Shown here: in pieces, positions 25,495 through 37,107 of the stretch | How positions within the stretch are numbered: position 1 is the first letter of the stretch | Layout of the letters: each line of letters begins with the position of its first letter | Source: Lagopus muta | Lineage: Eukaryota > Chordata > Aves > Galliformes > Phasianidae | Length of the DNA stretch: 64,000 bases | Assembly: GCF_023343835.1 (NCBI RefSeq) | Contig: NC_064433.1 | Coordinates: forward strand, 184,405,777-184,469,776 | Direction of reading: 5' to 3' | The notes under the pieces: model-generated | Seen by the model: only the letters and a program-made list of their open reading frames with translations | Told to the model about the DNA's origin: nothing | The model's database searches: none | Made by a program: the position numbers and the translations under genes

Positions 25495-28267
25495 TTTATC
25501 CACCAGTGTGGCATTCAGTTTTTTTTTTCCTGAAATGAAATTAGTTCAAAGATTTTGATTGAATTGAACATAAAATACACGCCATTTACTGCTTACCAAG
25601 AGCAGAGCTAGTTATTAATTAGCCCTCTCAGAGGTGAAGAAGAGCAAGGCTCTCAATACACGTTATGGTTCCTCCAGAACCACATTCTAAATCTAGGGAG
25701 ATGGTAGAAGAATATCTGAGAGGATTAAATGATACCAGAACAGTCGGCTGCACACTAAGCAGAATTTTGAAAAACTTTTATTAACCATTTTAATCAACAG
25801 CAATTAATTATATTTCTGCTTCTGCCTTCCCTTTCTCAAGCAAAAGTACCGGGTTGGAGGACAAGGCTGCTGCTAAGCCAAGCACTCTCCCTTTCTGGTA
25901 GGCATCAGGAAGGATGTCAGTTCTTCCTGCCATAGTTTCATACGCCAGCTCTCACTCTTCAGATTCTTACTCTTGAAGAAGGGCAGTAAAGGAAATTATC
26001 CTTTGTGACATTATACTACATCAGTTACCTGAATACAAAGTAAATTTCTCCCATGTTGTCTGCCATCTGAGGTCAGATACCTCTAGATCTCAGAAGAGAT
26101 TTGCTTGCATCATTTATCAGTGAGCTACTGATGCTGATTTCAACAAAACTTCCTTGATGCTCTAGTTCCAGTTTTTGAGCAAGGTGCTCCCTGTACGTGC
26201 TGAAAACAAAATTTAGCTCCTCCACTCTTCATTCTTGCTGACTTCTAGCACATTTCTGAAAATCTTCTGCATGAGATCATCAGAGTAAAATACTTTCTCC
26301 ACTTCTTGCTGTTGCTTAAATTCACTCATCCAGGTGTGGCCACTGCTGAGCTAAATAGAAATGTTTTCCCTCTCTAGCCTGTGCTCAGCTGCCCTTCTCA
26401 CTACTAAGATGATCATGTCTCAGATCTGCCACCATGCTGGTGAAATTACTGTCTAATCCAATTCATTAGACATAATCCATCTTCTCTTAAACTCCTTGAA
26501 GTGGATCTCTTGTATCCCTAACTGCAGTGACTGTATTCTGCTAGGAAGCAATTACACAGACAGTTATGTCAATGGATGTGAGGAGCACTGACCACCTGTT
26601 GGGCTTAGGCCAGAGACAGTAAATCAAGGTCAGCCATGGACAGGATTTTGACATCAATCTCATAATTTTCATCATCAGGTTATGTATGTGGACCATTGGA
26701 GAACAGGTTCTATAATTGAATACCCTGCAAGGCTTCAAATTAACTTTGAGCTACAAATTACTGAAAAATCAGAGCTGAGTTGGAATTTAATCTAGCCTAG
26801 GAGGTAGTTCAAAGAGTGAGCACAAGTAACTTAAACTTCAGGCTCAACTTTAAGTTAGTTCCCTTTCTATAAGGAATGAAAGTATTTCACATAGTTATTT
26901 TGAAATCCATTCTTTCTTCCCCCTTAGAGAAATGACGGTTTGTTGAATTATGTGTCAGCTCCACCACAGATCAGTGCTATCCCCAATGGACAGCTAAGTT
27001 TATCAAGCTTTCAGCCTATGCTCTGTTTTTTTTAACCCTGCAACTTGCTGTGGTTTTGGATGTGATTTTTCAGCCTGAGGTCTCTGCCCCACCAGATACA
27101 ACTGTGGTCTGCAGAAACAAGACAGCTCTCAGTTAACTTCATTAGTTTTGTAGGGGCCCATGGTAAACTTTTTAGAAGTTTGATGTTCCTTCAGAAGAAA
27201 AAGTTTGAAAGCCCACTGACTTACAGACCCAGCATTTATATTCCTTTCTTATATAATTATTACTGCCAATTAGTTGACCATGCTCAGAATGAATCTGTGA
27301 TCCATGGTTAACTATCACATTCCTAATCTTCACAGCCCTACAAGACAGAAGTGCAAATTCAATGTGCTCTTTGGTATCAACCATTCATTATTAATGTTGC
27401 AAAATCTCAGAAACGCCCATCTTTCTCCATATGTCAGTTGACTTCCTAATGTAGCCTGATACCTTGCTGGGTTCCCAGCAGAAAATCCTCCTTGTTCTGG
27501 GGGACACTTTGAGCCAGACAGAGAGAGCTGCCCATTTCTCTGCACACACTGTGATTCAGATACGTGTGGGACTGTCTTTAAATGCTGTGTGGAAGGCTCT
27601 TGCCTTTATCCTGATGACATAATACAGGGTATTAACTTACCTATCTTGGATGTGCTGTGCTTGTTTCCAAATGAATAACGAACAGATTACAGATAATATA
27701 AATATTTTGTGTAGTTGCTTAATAAGCAGGAATGGCTGTCATTAAAAAGGACCTTTCCTTAGTAAGTAATTAGTCAGTAAATAACGATTGCTCAAACCCT
27801 ATTTGCCCCAGTAGATCCCAATTACAACCACACAGTATGTTGAAAAACATTTAGTTAACTTCCCAATGACTCTGTAATTCTTCCAATAATGACTACACCT
27901 CCCTATTAGTTCTGTGCAATAATTGCCCTTCTAGTGAGTTTTTGTTTTGGTTGTGGTACTGTTTTTGCTTAAAGAAAACAAATAGCTCTTAGAGGGGTCT
28001 TGCTGCCTGTCCGCCAGACCCCTCTTGCTCACCAGAAAATTTTCTGTTGCATAGGCATAACTTTTGTTAGACTAGGCATGGTGATGACACTTCGCTGGGA
28101 TCAGAGCTGACAGCAATTAAATTTAGAAATTGTCATATGTGATCCATGTGCCTAAGCTCACATCTACGGCCAGTGGAGAACTGCTCGTAAAATCTGTTGA
28201 GCACTGAAAGAAATCAGCTGGCCAGCCATTAAGGGCCCAATTCACCTAAATATGCAAGGCAATTATA

Positions 28268-28299
28268 AAACCGTAGAATGTCCTGTGTTGGAAGGAACC
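28268..28299 (-). mobile_element. CR1 LINE (outer copy), left piece of a nested insertion
   Basis: CCGTAGAATGTCCTGTGTTG followed by GAAGGAACC is the start of an antisense CR1 3' end. It stops abruptly and resumes at 28734 as ATTGAGTCCAAGTCCTG. Two plus-strand CR1 ends lie between. Confidence 0.65.
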
Positions 28300-28568
28300 A
28301 GTTCCTTAAACTGGAAGAGCGTAGATTTAAACTAGATATTAAGAAGAAATCACTACTGTGGTATGACAAGGTGGTGAGATACTAGAACAGGTTGCCCCGT
28401 GAGGTTGTGGATGCCCCCCTCTCCCGAAGCATTCAAAGCCAGGCTGGATGTTGCTCTGAGCATCCTTATCTAATGATTGGCAACCTTGCATACATAAGGG
28501 GGTTGAAACTAGATGATCATTATGGTTCTTTTCAACCCAGGCTATTCTATGATTCTATGATTCTATGA
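28300..28568 (+). mobile_element. CR1 LINE 3' end, nested
   Basis: It runs from CTTAAACTGGAAGAGCGTAG through ACTAGAACAGGTTGCCCCG and GTTGAAACTAGATGATCATT to three ATTCTATG units. It is inserted into the antisense CR1 at 28268. Confidence 0.85.
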
Positions 28569-28733
28569 AGGCCAGGCTGGATGGGGCTTTGAGCAACCTG
28601 GTCTAGTGGGAGGTGTCCCTGCTTATAGCAGGGGGGTTGGAATGAGATGATCTTAAAGATTCCTACCAACCCGAACTGTTCTACGATTCTTTGATTCTAT
28701 GATTCTGTGATTCTATGATTCTATGATTCTATG
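28569..28733 (+). mobile_element. CR1 LINE 3' end, second nested copy
   Basis: It begins GGCCAGGCTGGATGGGGCTT directly after the tail of the previous copy. It ends in about seven ATTCTATG-type tail units at 28677-28733, one of the longest tails in the window. Confidence 0.85.
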
Positions 28734-28753
28734 ACCATTGAGTCCAAGTCCTG
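28734..28753 (-). mobile_element. CR1 LINE (outer copy), right piece
   Basis: ATTGAGTCCAAGTCCTG is the expected continuation of the antisense copy interrupted at 28299. Confidence 0.55.
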
Positions 28754-28767
28754 ATGATGTCTTCACA

Positions 28768-28952
28768 GCATCACAGAATGTTAGGGCCCTCTGAGTCCAT
28801 CTGCTCCAACCCCTGCTCCAGCAGAGGCACCCAGAGCAGGGTGCCCAGGATCATGGCCAGGCAACTTTGGAAGATCTCCAAGAAGGAAACCCAACAGCCT
28901 CTCTGGGCAACCTGTGCCAGTGCTCCGTCACCCTCAGACTATGTCAGGCAGA
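28768..28952 (-). mobile_element. CR1 LINE 3' end
   Basis: CATCACAGAATGTTAGGGCC, CATCTGCTCCAACCCCTGCT and GGCAACCTGTGCCAGTGCTC are antisense CR1 3'-end clauses. Confidence 0.85.
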
Positions 28953-31225
28953 GATATAGAAATCTCTAAGTGTCTTAATAGGTCTTTTGGTAATAATGGT
29001 TAATTAGTGCTTCAGTCTGAAAAGAAACCCAGTCATCTTCATGAAATTGATATATGTGAATTTCCTTCAGTTTAAGATTAGAGTATATGCATCCTTGAGT
29101 TCAAAAACTCGGAATTGGGATGAAAGAAAGAAAGAAGTTTGATCCTGATACTGATTCTTTATTATTTACTTCCCTGGAGTTTCTGCTCATCTGTGTAGGA
29201 AGAGAGGACATAACATTTTATATATAAAATACTAAGAAGTTTTTAAGAAGGAGGAGCATAGTAAACCCAAAACAAGCTAAAGCCAGTGTAACTTTACTCA
29301 GCATCTTGGGACTGTACACTGTAAAGGTGTGTCATGCATAAATATATGTTGCACCAATAGACTAACGTTTCTTATGCAGCATAGGTTGTAGTTGTTTAGT
29401 GGCTGTATAGGGGATTGCAGTAGTCTTTTTCAAGAGCCTTTCATAAATGGTAAATGCAGACTGAGTACTACTGGTCTGTGTGTGTGTGATTAATCAGTTT
29501 AACTACTCACCTGTGACCACAGGTGTATTTTCTTCTGCTGAAAATGTCTTCCTCTTCTCCGCTGTGTAACTACGAAGACTTCTCTTTGAGTAATATATAG
29601 GAAATGTCATTTTGGCATTAAAACTTTCATCATGAAGTTAGGAAATCAAGCAACAGCTTGGAAGTTTGAAGTGTAGAAAATAACACATTAACATTTCCAT
29701 GAAGCATAAAAATAATAGTCTGCTGCTGAACTTCAAAGTTAAGGATGAGAATTTTTTACAAAGGGCATTTGCATCTTCAAAGAAAGAATCATGGGCTTAT
29801 GAAAGCCATAAGGTAAGTCTTGCATTATATGCTGGTCCAGTAAATATAAGTGAAAAGGGCCATGATGCAGAATTACAAGGATTCCGTAACAAGCTATCCT
29901 ACAGTTACTAAGAAAGAAGGCATCTGAAAAAGGCCACAAGCTTAGTTCATTCATTCATTCAAAATAAGCTAGTTTAATACATGGGTGACTAAAGGAACCT
30001 CAATCAAATCTCCAGCATTTGTCTCTGAATGAATTGATAAATAACCGTTATCTTTCCAGCAGCTAATATCTCTGAAGAACCACAGCACATGGTTCTCCCA
30101 TGAAAGACTTGGGAGTCGTGATGGATGAGAAGCTGGACATGAGCCAGCAGTGTGCTTGTGCAGCTAGAAGGCCAATGGTATCCTGGGATGTACCAATACA
30201 GGGGTGGCAGCTGGGAGAGGGAGGGGTTCTTCTTTTAGGAAAAAATTTTTTATTGAGAGGTCAGTGTGGCACCAGCACAGACTGCCCAGAGAGCTGTGGT
30301 ACCCCATCCCTGGAGGTGCTCAAGGCCAGGTTGGATGGGCAGCTGAGCTGGTGGAGGGCAACCAGCCCATGGCAGGGGTTGGGGCTGGCTGGGCTTTAAG
30401 CTCCTTTAAAACCTAACCCATTCTGTGATTCTCATTCTACGATTCTGTAATATGATTCTATGAAATGATTCAGCCCATATTACTGTTACATCACATACAG
30501 TAGAAAAGAAAAGCAAGCAAACAAAATCATATCCTGCTTTCCTGAAGAGAACTTGGATACCTGCTTCTTTATGAGTTCATCACACTGCTGATGAATATGT
30601 CTATCCCCAGATCTAGGACAGGCAAAAGGAACCTCATGGTAAATGTGAGCAAAGAAAGCCACTTGCTTCACAAGTTTTTTCTTCATTTAAAAAAGAAAAA
30701 AAATCCTTAATTTTAAAATTCTCTGTTACAATTTACACAGTTACCACTCTGAAGCACCTCCCTAAACATAAGAGCCAGATCATTTTGTCTATCGCTTGGA
30801 AACAAAGACTGTGTTAACTATTTATGGCCTAGTGAGTGAAAATTATACTAAACCACCAACACATCTCTTCTATACAGAACTTCTGAAGAAGTAACTGATT
30901 TCTTAATAGGTAAAGCTGCATAAATATAAGGTCTGCATTGTTTATACATATTTGTATATATAAATAGTGATCTGTGAAGAGTTTATTTTTTTACCGTCAT
31001 GACTACAAATGTGCTTTGATATCTTTGTGTCTGCAGTGAAAAAAATGTTTCAATCTGCGTTCATTGAGATGTGCCGTTTGTGTTACAAAACTATTTATAC
31101 TTTCAACCTATTTTTACAGAGTAGTGTCCATTATACCATAAAATGGAGAAGATTGCATTGCAATATGAAGGGTAAAATTTCAAGTGGGATTTCCACACAC
31201 TTGGGACAAGTGGAAGACCTACGAG
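28953..31225. other. Gene-free stretch with one CR1
   Basis: Apart from the CR1 at 30101 nothing is recognised. Confidence 0.55.
30101..30463 (+). mobile_element. CR1 LINE with internal deletion
   Basis: The 5' part encodes the reverse-transcriptase C-terminal clause KDLGVVMDEKLDMSQQCA. It then jumps at about 30200 to the 3' UTR (GGCACCAGCACAGACTGCCC) and ends in ATTCTGTG/ATTCTATG units, so the middle of the usual sequence is missing. Confidence 0.85.
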
Positions 31226-31392
31226 AAGATCTAGTATGTCTGGAGAAGATTTAGAGGGGATCTCATCAACACTTATAGATATCTGAAGGGCAGGGATTAA
31301 GTTTGGGCTCTTTTCAGGGTCCAGTGACAGAGCAATGCAATGGGCACAATCTGAAACACAGGAAGTTTCATTCAGAGATGTGGAAGAACTTA
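31226..31392 (+). mobile_element. CR1 LINE (outer copy), left half
   Basis: CTGGAGAAGATTTAGAGGGG to GCACAATCTGAAACACAGGA and GTGGAAGAACTT belong to a CR1 subfamily different from the inserted copy. The sequence breaks within the GAAGAACTT|CTTTACTGTG clause and resumes at 31855. Confidence 0.8.
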
Positions 31393-31854
31393 TTGATGAG
31401 GAAGATATCGAGGCCCTGGAGTGTGTTCAGAAAAGAGCAGTGAAGCTGGAGAGGGATCTGGAGCACAAATCTTACGAGGAGAAGCTGGGGGAACTAGGAC
31501 TGTTCAGTCTGGAGGAGGCTCAGGGGAGACCTTATCGCTCTCTACAACTGCCTGGAAGAGATTGGGGTGAAGTGGGGGTCAGCCTCTTCTCCCATGTAAC
31601 TAGTAATAGGATGAGAGGGAATGGCCTCAAGTTGCACCAGAGAAGATTCAGGTAGGATGTTAAGAAAAAATTCTTCTCTGAGAGCTGGAGCGGGCTGCGC
31701 AGGAAGGTGTTGGAGACATCACCCCTGGATGTGTTCAAGACAAATTTAGATGTTTTACTGAGGAACATGGTTTAATAGGAAATATTGGTGAGAGGGGGAT
31801 GGTTGGGTTGGATGAGTTTGGAAGTCTTCCCCAACTTTGGTAATTCTATGACTC
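31393..31854 (+). mobile_element. CR1 LINE inserted into another CR1
   Basis: It begins in the reverse-transcriptase C-terminal clause ([20 protein letters not shown]) and runs without a break to GGATGGTTGGGTTGGATGAG and a terminal AATTCTATGACTC. It splits the older CR1 at 31226-32045. Confidence 0.88.
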
Positions 31855-32045
31855 TTTACTGTGAGGGTGGGAGCACTGGAACAGGCTGCCCAGAGAGGCT
31901 GAGGAGTCTTCTTCTCTGGAGATATTCAGGACCTTTCTGGATGCTTTCCTGTGTAACTTGCTATAGGGAACCTGCTTTAGAAGAGGTTTGGACTCGATCT
32001 CTGGAAGTCCTTTCCAACCCCTCCAGTTTGATGATTCTGTGATTT
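31855..32045 (+). mobile_element. CR1 LINE (outer copy), right half
   Basis: TTTACTGTGAGGGTGG picks up exactly where 31392 stops. It continues through CACTGGAACAGGCTGCCCAG and CTATAGGGAACCTGCTTTAG to ATGATTCTGTGATTT. Confidence 0.85.
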
Positions 32046-32585
32046 TCCAACTGCATCCCCTGTAAAAGCTTATGTTGGCTTTCTATCTAAATAAATAAGT
32101 CTTTTATAACATAAGAACCATCTTTTATATTTATTGATGGCCACAATGCCAAACTCTCACAGCATCTTTGCACTGAGTCTTCCTTTACCCACAGGCAGTA
32201 GAGGACAAGAGAGGAGCAGAACTCCCAGAAACATTCAAGTGCCTTTGAATCACTAGGAATGAGGAAATGCACAGTTTGGAGCTCTGTCCTCTCCCCAGCT
32301 GCACCAGTGCAGACCAGAAATGCCTGAGGCTATGGAATGCCCTAAGGCTTGTGTGGGAGCAGAGATCAGGACCCCAGTGCAGAATATTAAGGAAGGCAGA
32401 AATAAAAGCTGGCAGAAGTGCTGGCTCTATTCCTTGACTTGATCATGAAAAGCCTTGTCTACACAGGGAAAAATAATGCTTGTAAGACATTGAAGCAGTA
32501 CTCCCTACTTCACGTATTCCACAGAGTCAAGAAAAATACTGAATTATTTAGCTATTCATCATTATCTTCAAAGTATCCAAACTGG

Positions 32586-32642
32586 AAAAAAAAAAAAAAA
32601 GAGAAAAAAAAGAGAAAAAAAGAGAAAAAAAAAAAAAGAAAA
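32586..32642. repeat. A/G-only purine tract
   Basis: A-runs punctuated by single G or GAG; 57 bases without a pyrimidine. Confidence 0.9.
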
Positions 32643-33170
32643 CCCAACTAAAAAATCTCCTGTTTTATTCTGGTTACTTCTAAGACATCTGGTCTTGTCT
32701 CTACTGTCAGGATAGTTACGTGCTTTCTTTAGCATGTAGTTTCATGTTAAAAATGTTAGTGGCAGCACTAAGGCAGAAGGACAAATATAGGTTCTGTAGT
32801 CATTGTGGCCACATGGGTCTCTGAGGCCATTTTCAGAGCAATCTGGTGTGGTCTATGAAATGATTTTGTTAGGTGTTCTCCTGCCTCCCAGGGCAGGGTG
32901 TGAGAGGCTAAGGCAAAGACTTTGAGGTGCTGATATTTGTAATTGTGATGAGAATGATAGTCTCATCATCTCGAGGACCAGAAATACGTTGCTGGTGTGA
33001 CCATTTAGCTCACAGTAAATTTGTTCCAATAAGCAGTATGATTTGACCTCTTACTCAGTTCTCAGCTCTCTAAGGCAGTGTGATTTGTAGTGTCAGCAGA
33101 GAGCAGTGAAAAGAGGAAAAAAAGGCAGAAAATCTGCTTACCTGGGTTTGTTTTTCAGCCAGCCACGTGG

Positions 33171-33200
33171 TACTCATTACATGAATACTCATTACACGAA
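33171..33200. repeat. 15-bp tandem duplication
   Basis: TACTCATTACATGAA is repeated with one change (ACGAA). Confidence 0.8.
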
Positions 33201-34148
33201 CAGATTCCTACTGCTCTGGAGAGTGTTCAGTTTGCACAGGTAATAGGATGTGCATAGTGTGTGATGTCTAGGAGGTTCCCATGACATGCAATGCCTTTAC
33301 AGTTTTTAAGGAAATAATAAATAGAATGTTGATATTTAGCTGCCCTTTTCATTAGAGACTGCCTTTCTGGAAGAGATCTGAGTGACACAGATATAGTACT
33401 TAACAGGAACAAAAGATAAATTCTTTATCTTTTGCATACTGAATAAAGACATACAGAATTGATTGAATCACAGAAGTGAAGGAAAGAGTATTTTCGAGCA
33501 CAGTGGATGACCTCAAATTGTAATGTTCTCTCATTTAGAATGAATCTAGTAGACCTACCCATTCTTAAAATTTCAACAAAATCCTGGGAATCTGTAGAAG
33601 GGTTATAATTTGTATTCATTTTACTGGTGATTTCCGCAACTACAAATGATTTACATTAAGAAACAATGAAAAATATCACTGTTTCTGGTTTGTTTTTTAA
33701 TTAAATTTAACTGAGAGAGCCACATTCAAGTTTGCTGTAAAATTGTTTCTTTGTTCCAAGCAAATGAGCACATAAAGGAGAATATATCAGGCTAAGAAGG
33801 GCACTGGATGAAAGTTTGTTGCAGCAAAGCCCTGGCCCTTCTTTGGTGGACTGAGGGGACACAGAACTATATGCACTGGTAGCAAACAGCATTCTTTCAT
33901 TTTTGATTCATATATTTCAGTTCAATTCAAACAATACTTGTTCTGCAGTGGAAAAAATATAATAATAAATTGTTATTTGAGTAATCGTATCTTTTTGTAA
34001 AATAGCTGAAGAATTAAACAGAACATCAAACTCCAGAATCTGTATAATTGTTTCTCAAAGAAATGGTGCTTGATTCAACATGGGTCTCTTGCACATAATG
34101 CAAAGGAAGACACAATGGAAAATTTGTCTATGTATGCAACATTGTCTT

Positions 34149-34164
34149 AAAAAAAAAAAAAAAA
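34149..34164. repeat. Poly(A) run of 16 before CR1
   Basis: A pure A-run lies immediately 5' of the CR1 piece at 34167. Confidence 0.85.
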
Positions 34165-34166
34165 GG

Positions 34167-34288
34167 TTGTTCACTTCTGGAGCTCCCAACCCAAGAAGGA
34201 CGTGGAGCTGTAGAAGTTGGTCCAGAGGAGGGTCACGAAGATGACCAGAGAGCCAGAACACCTTCCCTACAAGGACAGGCTGATGGAA
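34167..34288 (+). mobile_element. CR1 LINE 3' region piece
   Basis: AGAAGGACGTGGAGCTGTAG, GTCACGAAGATGACCAGAGA and CAAGGACAGGCTGA are CR1 clauses that lie further 3' than the sequence that follows at 34290. They are therefore a separate copy, or the remnant of one disrupted by the next. An A-run of 16 precedes it. Confidence 0.75.
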
Positions 34289-35152
34289 TTCTGGTCATGA
34301 GCGGTGTCCTCCAGGGCTCAGTACTGGGGCCACTTTTAGTTCTTAATGATCTCGATGAGGGGATTGAGTGTACTCTCATTAGGTTGGAAGTGACACCAAG
34401 TTGGGAGGGGGTGTTGATCTGCCTGAAGGGAGAAAGGCACTACAGAAGGACCTGGATAGACTGGATTGATGGGCCAAGGTTAACTGTGTTAGTTTCAATA
34501 TGGCCAAATGTCGGGTCCTGCATTTTGGATGTAGCAACTCCAGGCAACTCTACAGGCGTGGGGAGGAGTGGCTGGAAACCTGTCTAATGAAAAGGGACCT
34601 TAGTGTACTGATGGACAGTAGTCTGAATATGAGCCAGCAGTGTGCCCAGGTGGCCAAGAAGGCCAATGGCATCCTGGCTTGTATCAGGAATGGTGAACAG
34701 GTGAACAGGACTAAGGAAGTCATCCTGCCCCTGTACTGGTGAGGTCCCATCTCGAGTACTGTGTTCAGTTTTGGGCACCAGTACAGAAATGGAAAGATGC
34801 TGGAGCAGGCCCAAAGAAGGGGAATAAGACTTGTGAAGGGCTTGGAGAATATACCTTACAAGTAAAGACTGAAGGAACTGGGGCTGTTTAGCCTGGTGGA
34901 GGCTGAGGGGAGACTTTACTGCTCTCTTCAAATACCTGAAAGGTGATTGCAGTGAGATCTGGATTGGTCTCTTCTCACTGGTGACAGAACAAGGGGGAAT
35001 GGCCTCAAATTGAACCAAGGGAGGTTTAGTTTGGATATTAGGAAAAACTTCTTTACAGAAAGGGTGATTAATCACTGGAATGGTGACCAGGGAGGTGGTT
35101 GAGTCACCATCCATGGATGTTTTTAAAACTGTTTGGATGTGGTGCTCAGTGG
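34289..35152 (+). mobile_element. CR1 LINE, long copy with decayed reverse transcriptase
   Basis: Frames with stops and shifts encode the ORF2 C-terminal half: [25 protein letters not shown], then [14 protein letters not shown] and [18 protein letters not shown]. The 3' region follows, up to GGATGTTTTTAAAACTGTTT. The tail repeats are missing. A deletion removes part of the region between the FADD-type block and GVDLPEG. It is non-functional. Confidence 0.9.
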
Positions 35153-35514
35153 AGGGTTGTTAAATTTTGGGTTTGGAGTTTTGCCTGCACAGGACCTTGA
35201 AATTAACTTTTCTGTGAGCAGACAACAAAAATATTCCATGGGATATTCTCAACAGCCATCAAAGACTGAAATCCTGAACTGGGATGAATGCAGTTCTCTA
35301 GAGTTACTGATTGTGACTGCCCAACTCTGTGATCAGGTGCAGAAGGAAACACAGAAGGTCACATCCATTGCGGTTTCAACCTTCAGCTCTAGTTGTTGCT
35401 TTCCAAGTTTTTTTTTGTTTGTTTTTCTTTTTTTTTTTCTTTTTTTTTTCTGCAGTTAATGTAGTACTTACCTTAGAATAAATTATTTACAAAAGAAAGC
35501 AAACTTTTTTTTTT
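35153..35514. other. Spacer between facing CR1 copies
   Basis: About 360 bp not recognised as CR1, ending in a T-rich tract. The origin is unknown. Confidence 0.5.
35408..35450. repeat. T-rich tract
   Basis: T-runs with single G or C interruptions between the two facing CR1 copies. Confidence 0.85.
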
Positions 35515-36535
35515 TTAATCGTAGAATCACCAAGGTTGGTTCCCACAGAGGCACATAAGACTTGTGCTCCACACACCTCACCAGCTTCATTGCCTTTTTC
35601 TGGACACACTCCAGGGCCTCAGTGTCTTTCCTGTAGCAAGGAGCCCAAAACTGAACACAGTACTGAAAGAGCGGCCTCACCAGCGCTGAGTACAGAGGGA
35701 TGATCACCTCCCTCCTTCTGCTAGCCATTGGTCTTCTTGGCCACCTGGGCACACTGCTGGCTCATGTTCCAAGTGTCAAGTGTCAACCAGTATCCTCAGG
35801 TCCATTTCCTCTACACAGTCTTCCAGCCATGCTGCCCCAAGCCTATAGGTTTGCCTGGGGTTGTTGTGGCCAAAGTGCAGGACCTGGTCCTTGGTCCTGT
35901 TAAACCTCATCCCACTGGCCTCAGCCCAGCTATCTAGCCTGTCCAGATCCCTCTGCAGGGCCTTCCTACTCTCAGGAAGATTGACACTTCCTCCCATCTT
36001 GATGCCATCTGCAAACTTACCAAGGGTGCACTCGATGCCTTCATCCAGGTCATCAATAAAGATACTGAGCAGGACAGGCCCCAGTACCCACCCCTGGGGA
36101 ACACCACTTGTGACCGGTCACCAGCTGGATTTAATTCCATTCACCACCTGGTCCACCAGCCAGATTTTTACCCAGCAAAGAGTGCATCTATCCAAGCCAC
36201 GGGCTGCCAGCTTCTGTAAGAGAATACTGTGGGAGACAGTGCCAAAGGTTTGGTGAATTCTAGATAGGATATATCAGCAGCCTTTCTGTCATCCACCAGG
36301 CAGGTCACTCAGTTATAGGAGATCAGGTTGGTCAAGCAGGAGCTGCCTTTCTTGGACTCATTCTGGCTGGGCCTAATCTGCCAGTTTTCCCGCATGTGCC
36401 TTGTGAGTTCACTCAAGATTATCTGCTCCATAGCTTTTCCTGGCACTGAGGTTAGGCTGATGGGCTGACAGTTACCCAGATCTTCCTTACACCTCTTCTT
36501 GTAGATGGGAGTCATGTTGGCAAGTATGTCCTTCC
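35515..36535 (-). mobile_element. CR1 LINE, long antisense copy with decayed reverse transcriptase
   Basis: Read from 36520 down, the frames give MTPIYKKRCKEDLGNCQPI (palm region), then LDKASSA- and FADG-region remnants, [39 protein letters not shown] and [16 protein letters not shown]. The 3' UTR is almost entirely deleted, with only CCAACCTTGGTGATTCTACG left at 35520-35538. Several frameshifts and stops make it inactive. It faces the plus-strand copy at 34289 tail to tail. Confidence 0.92.
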
Positions 36536-37107
36536 TCAGTATACTTTCATATAGTGTTATAAGTATATAACCTATATGGGTGATGAGTTATTTTAAATGA
36601 CATTTATATTTTTCCTTCAAATATAAATTGAGGGAAAATGGATTTTTAATTGCAGTAAGTATAGAGAGAAAATTAATTTCAAGTATTTTATGTAAGTAAG
36701 TGGATACACTGCTATAGAGAAAAATAAAACACTGCCACCTATAGAGGTTTCGGTATCCATCTACTTTAATTTAAATTTTATGCACTGGATTGATTTTCAG
36801 ATTAAATCAAATTCAATTCTGTGGAGTAATGCCTGGTACAAAAGCTTACTTTAACAGACATGAAATACTGTTCACATGTCAGGACTCATTCAGTAGCAGT
36901 GTCTGGCACGTTAAATATCTCAATTTATTTTGTGGACACCATGCAGAGCAGGGTCCCATTCAGGAAAAGTCCTGGTAGTAGAATCCACTAATAATAAGTA
37001 TTGTTTCAGTGAATTCCTATCACTTCTGACAAAATATTAAATATGGAAACACGTCCTTCTCTGAACAATGTACTGTCCTTTTCCCTAAGTTAGAGAGAGA
37101 TTAATTT
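36536..37107. other. Gene-free spacer
   Basis: AT-rich and unassigned. Confidence 0.5.

Larger units (their letters stand above)
21508..28267. other. Gene-free stretch with CR1 scraps
   Basis: Only the CR1 pieces at 22228 and 25418 and the poly(A) run are recognised; nothing else. Confidence 0.55.
32046..34148. other. Gene-free stretch
   Basis: It holds the purine tract and the 15-bp duplication; no gene is seen. Confidence 0.55.

Noticed and set aside
34584..35114. 176-codon minus-strand frame
   Set aside because: It is entirely antisense to the plus-strand CR1 copy; CR1 antisense frames commonly stay open by composition.
36309..36515. Reverse-transcriptase-like peptide as a possible retroviral or host gene
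   Set aside because: It is the decayed ORF2 of a CR1 LINE, with stops and shifts on both sides.
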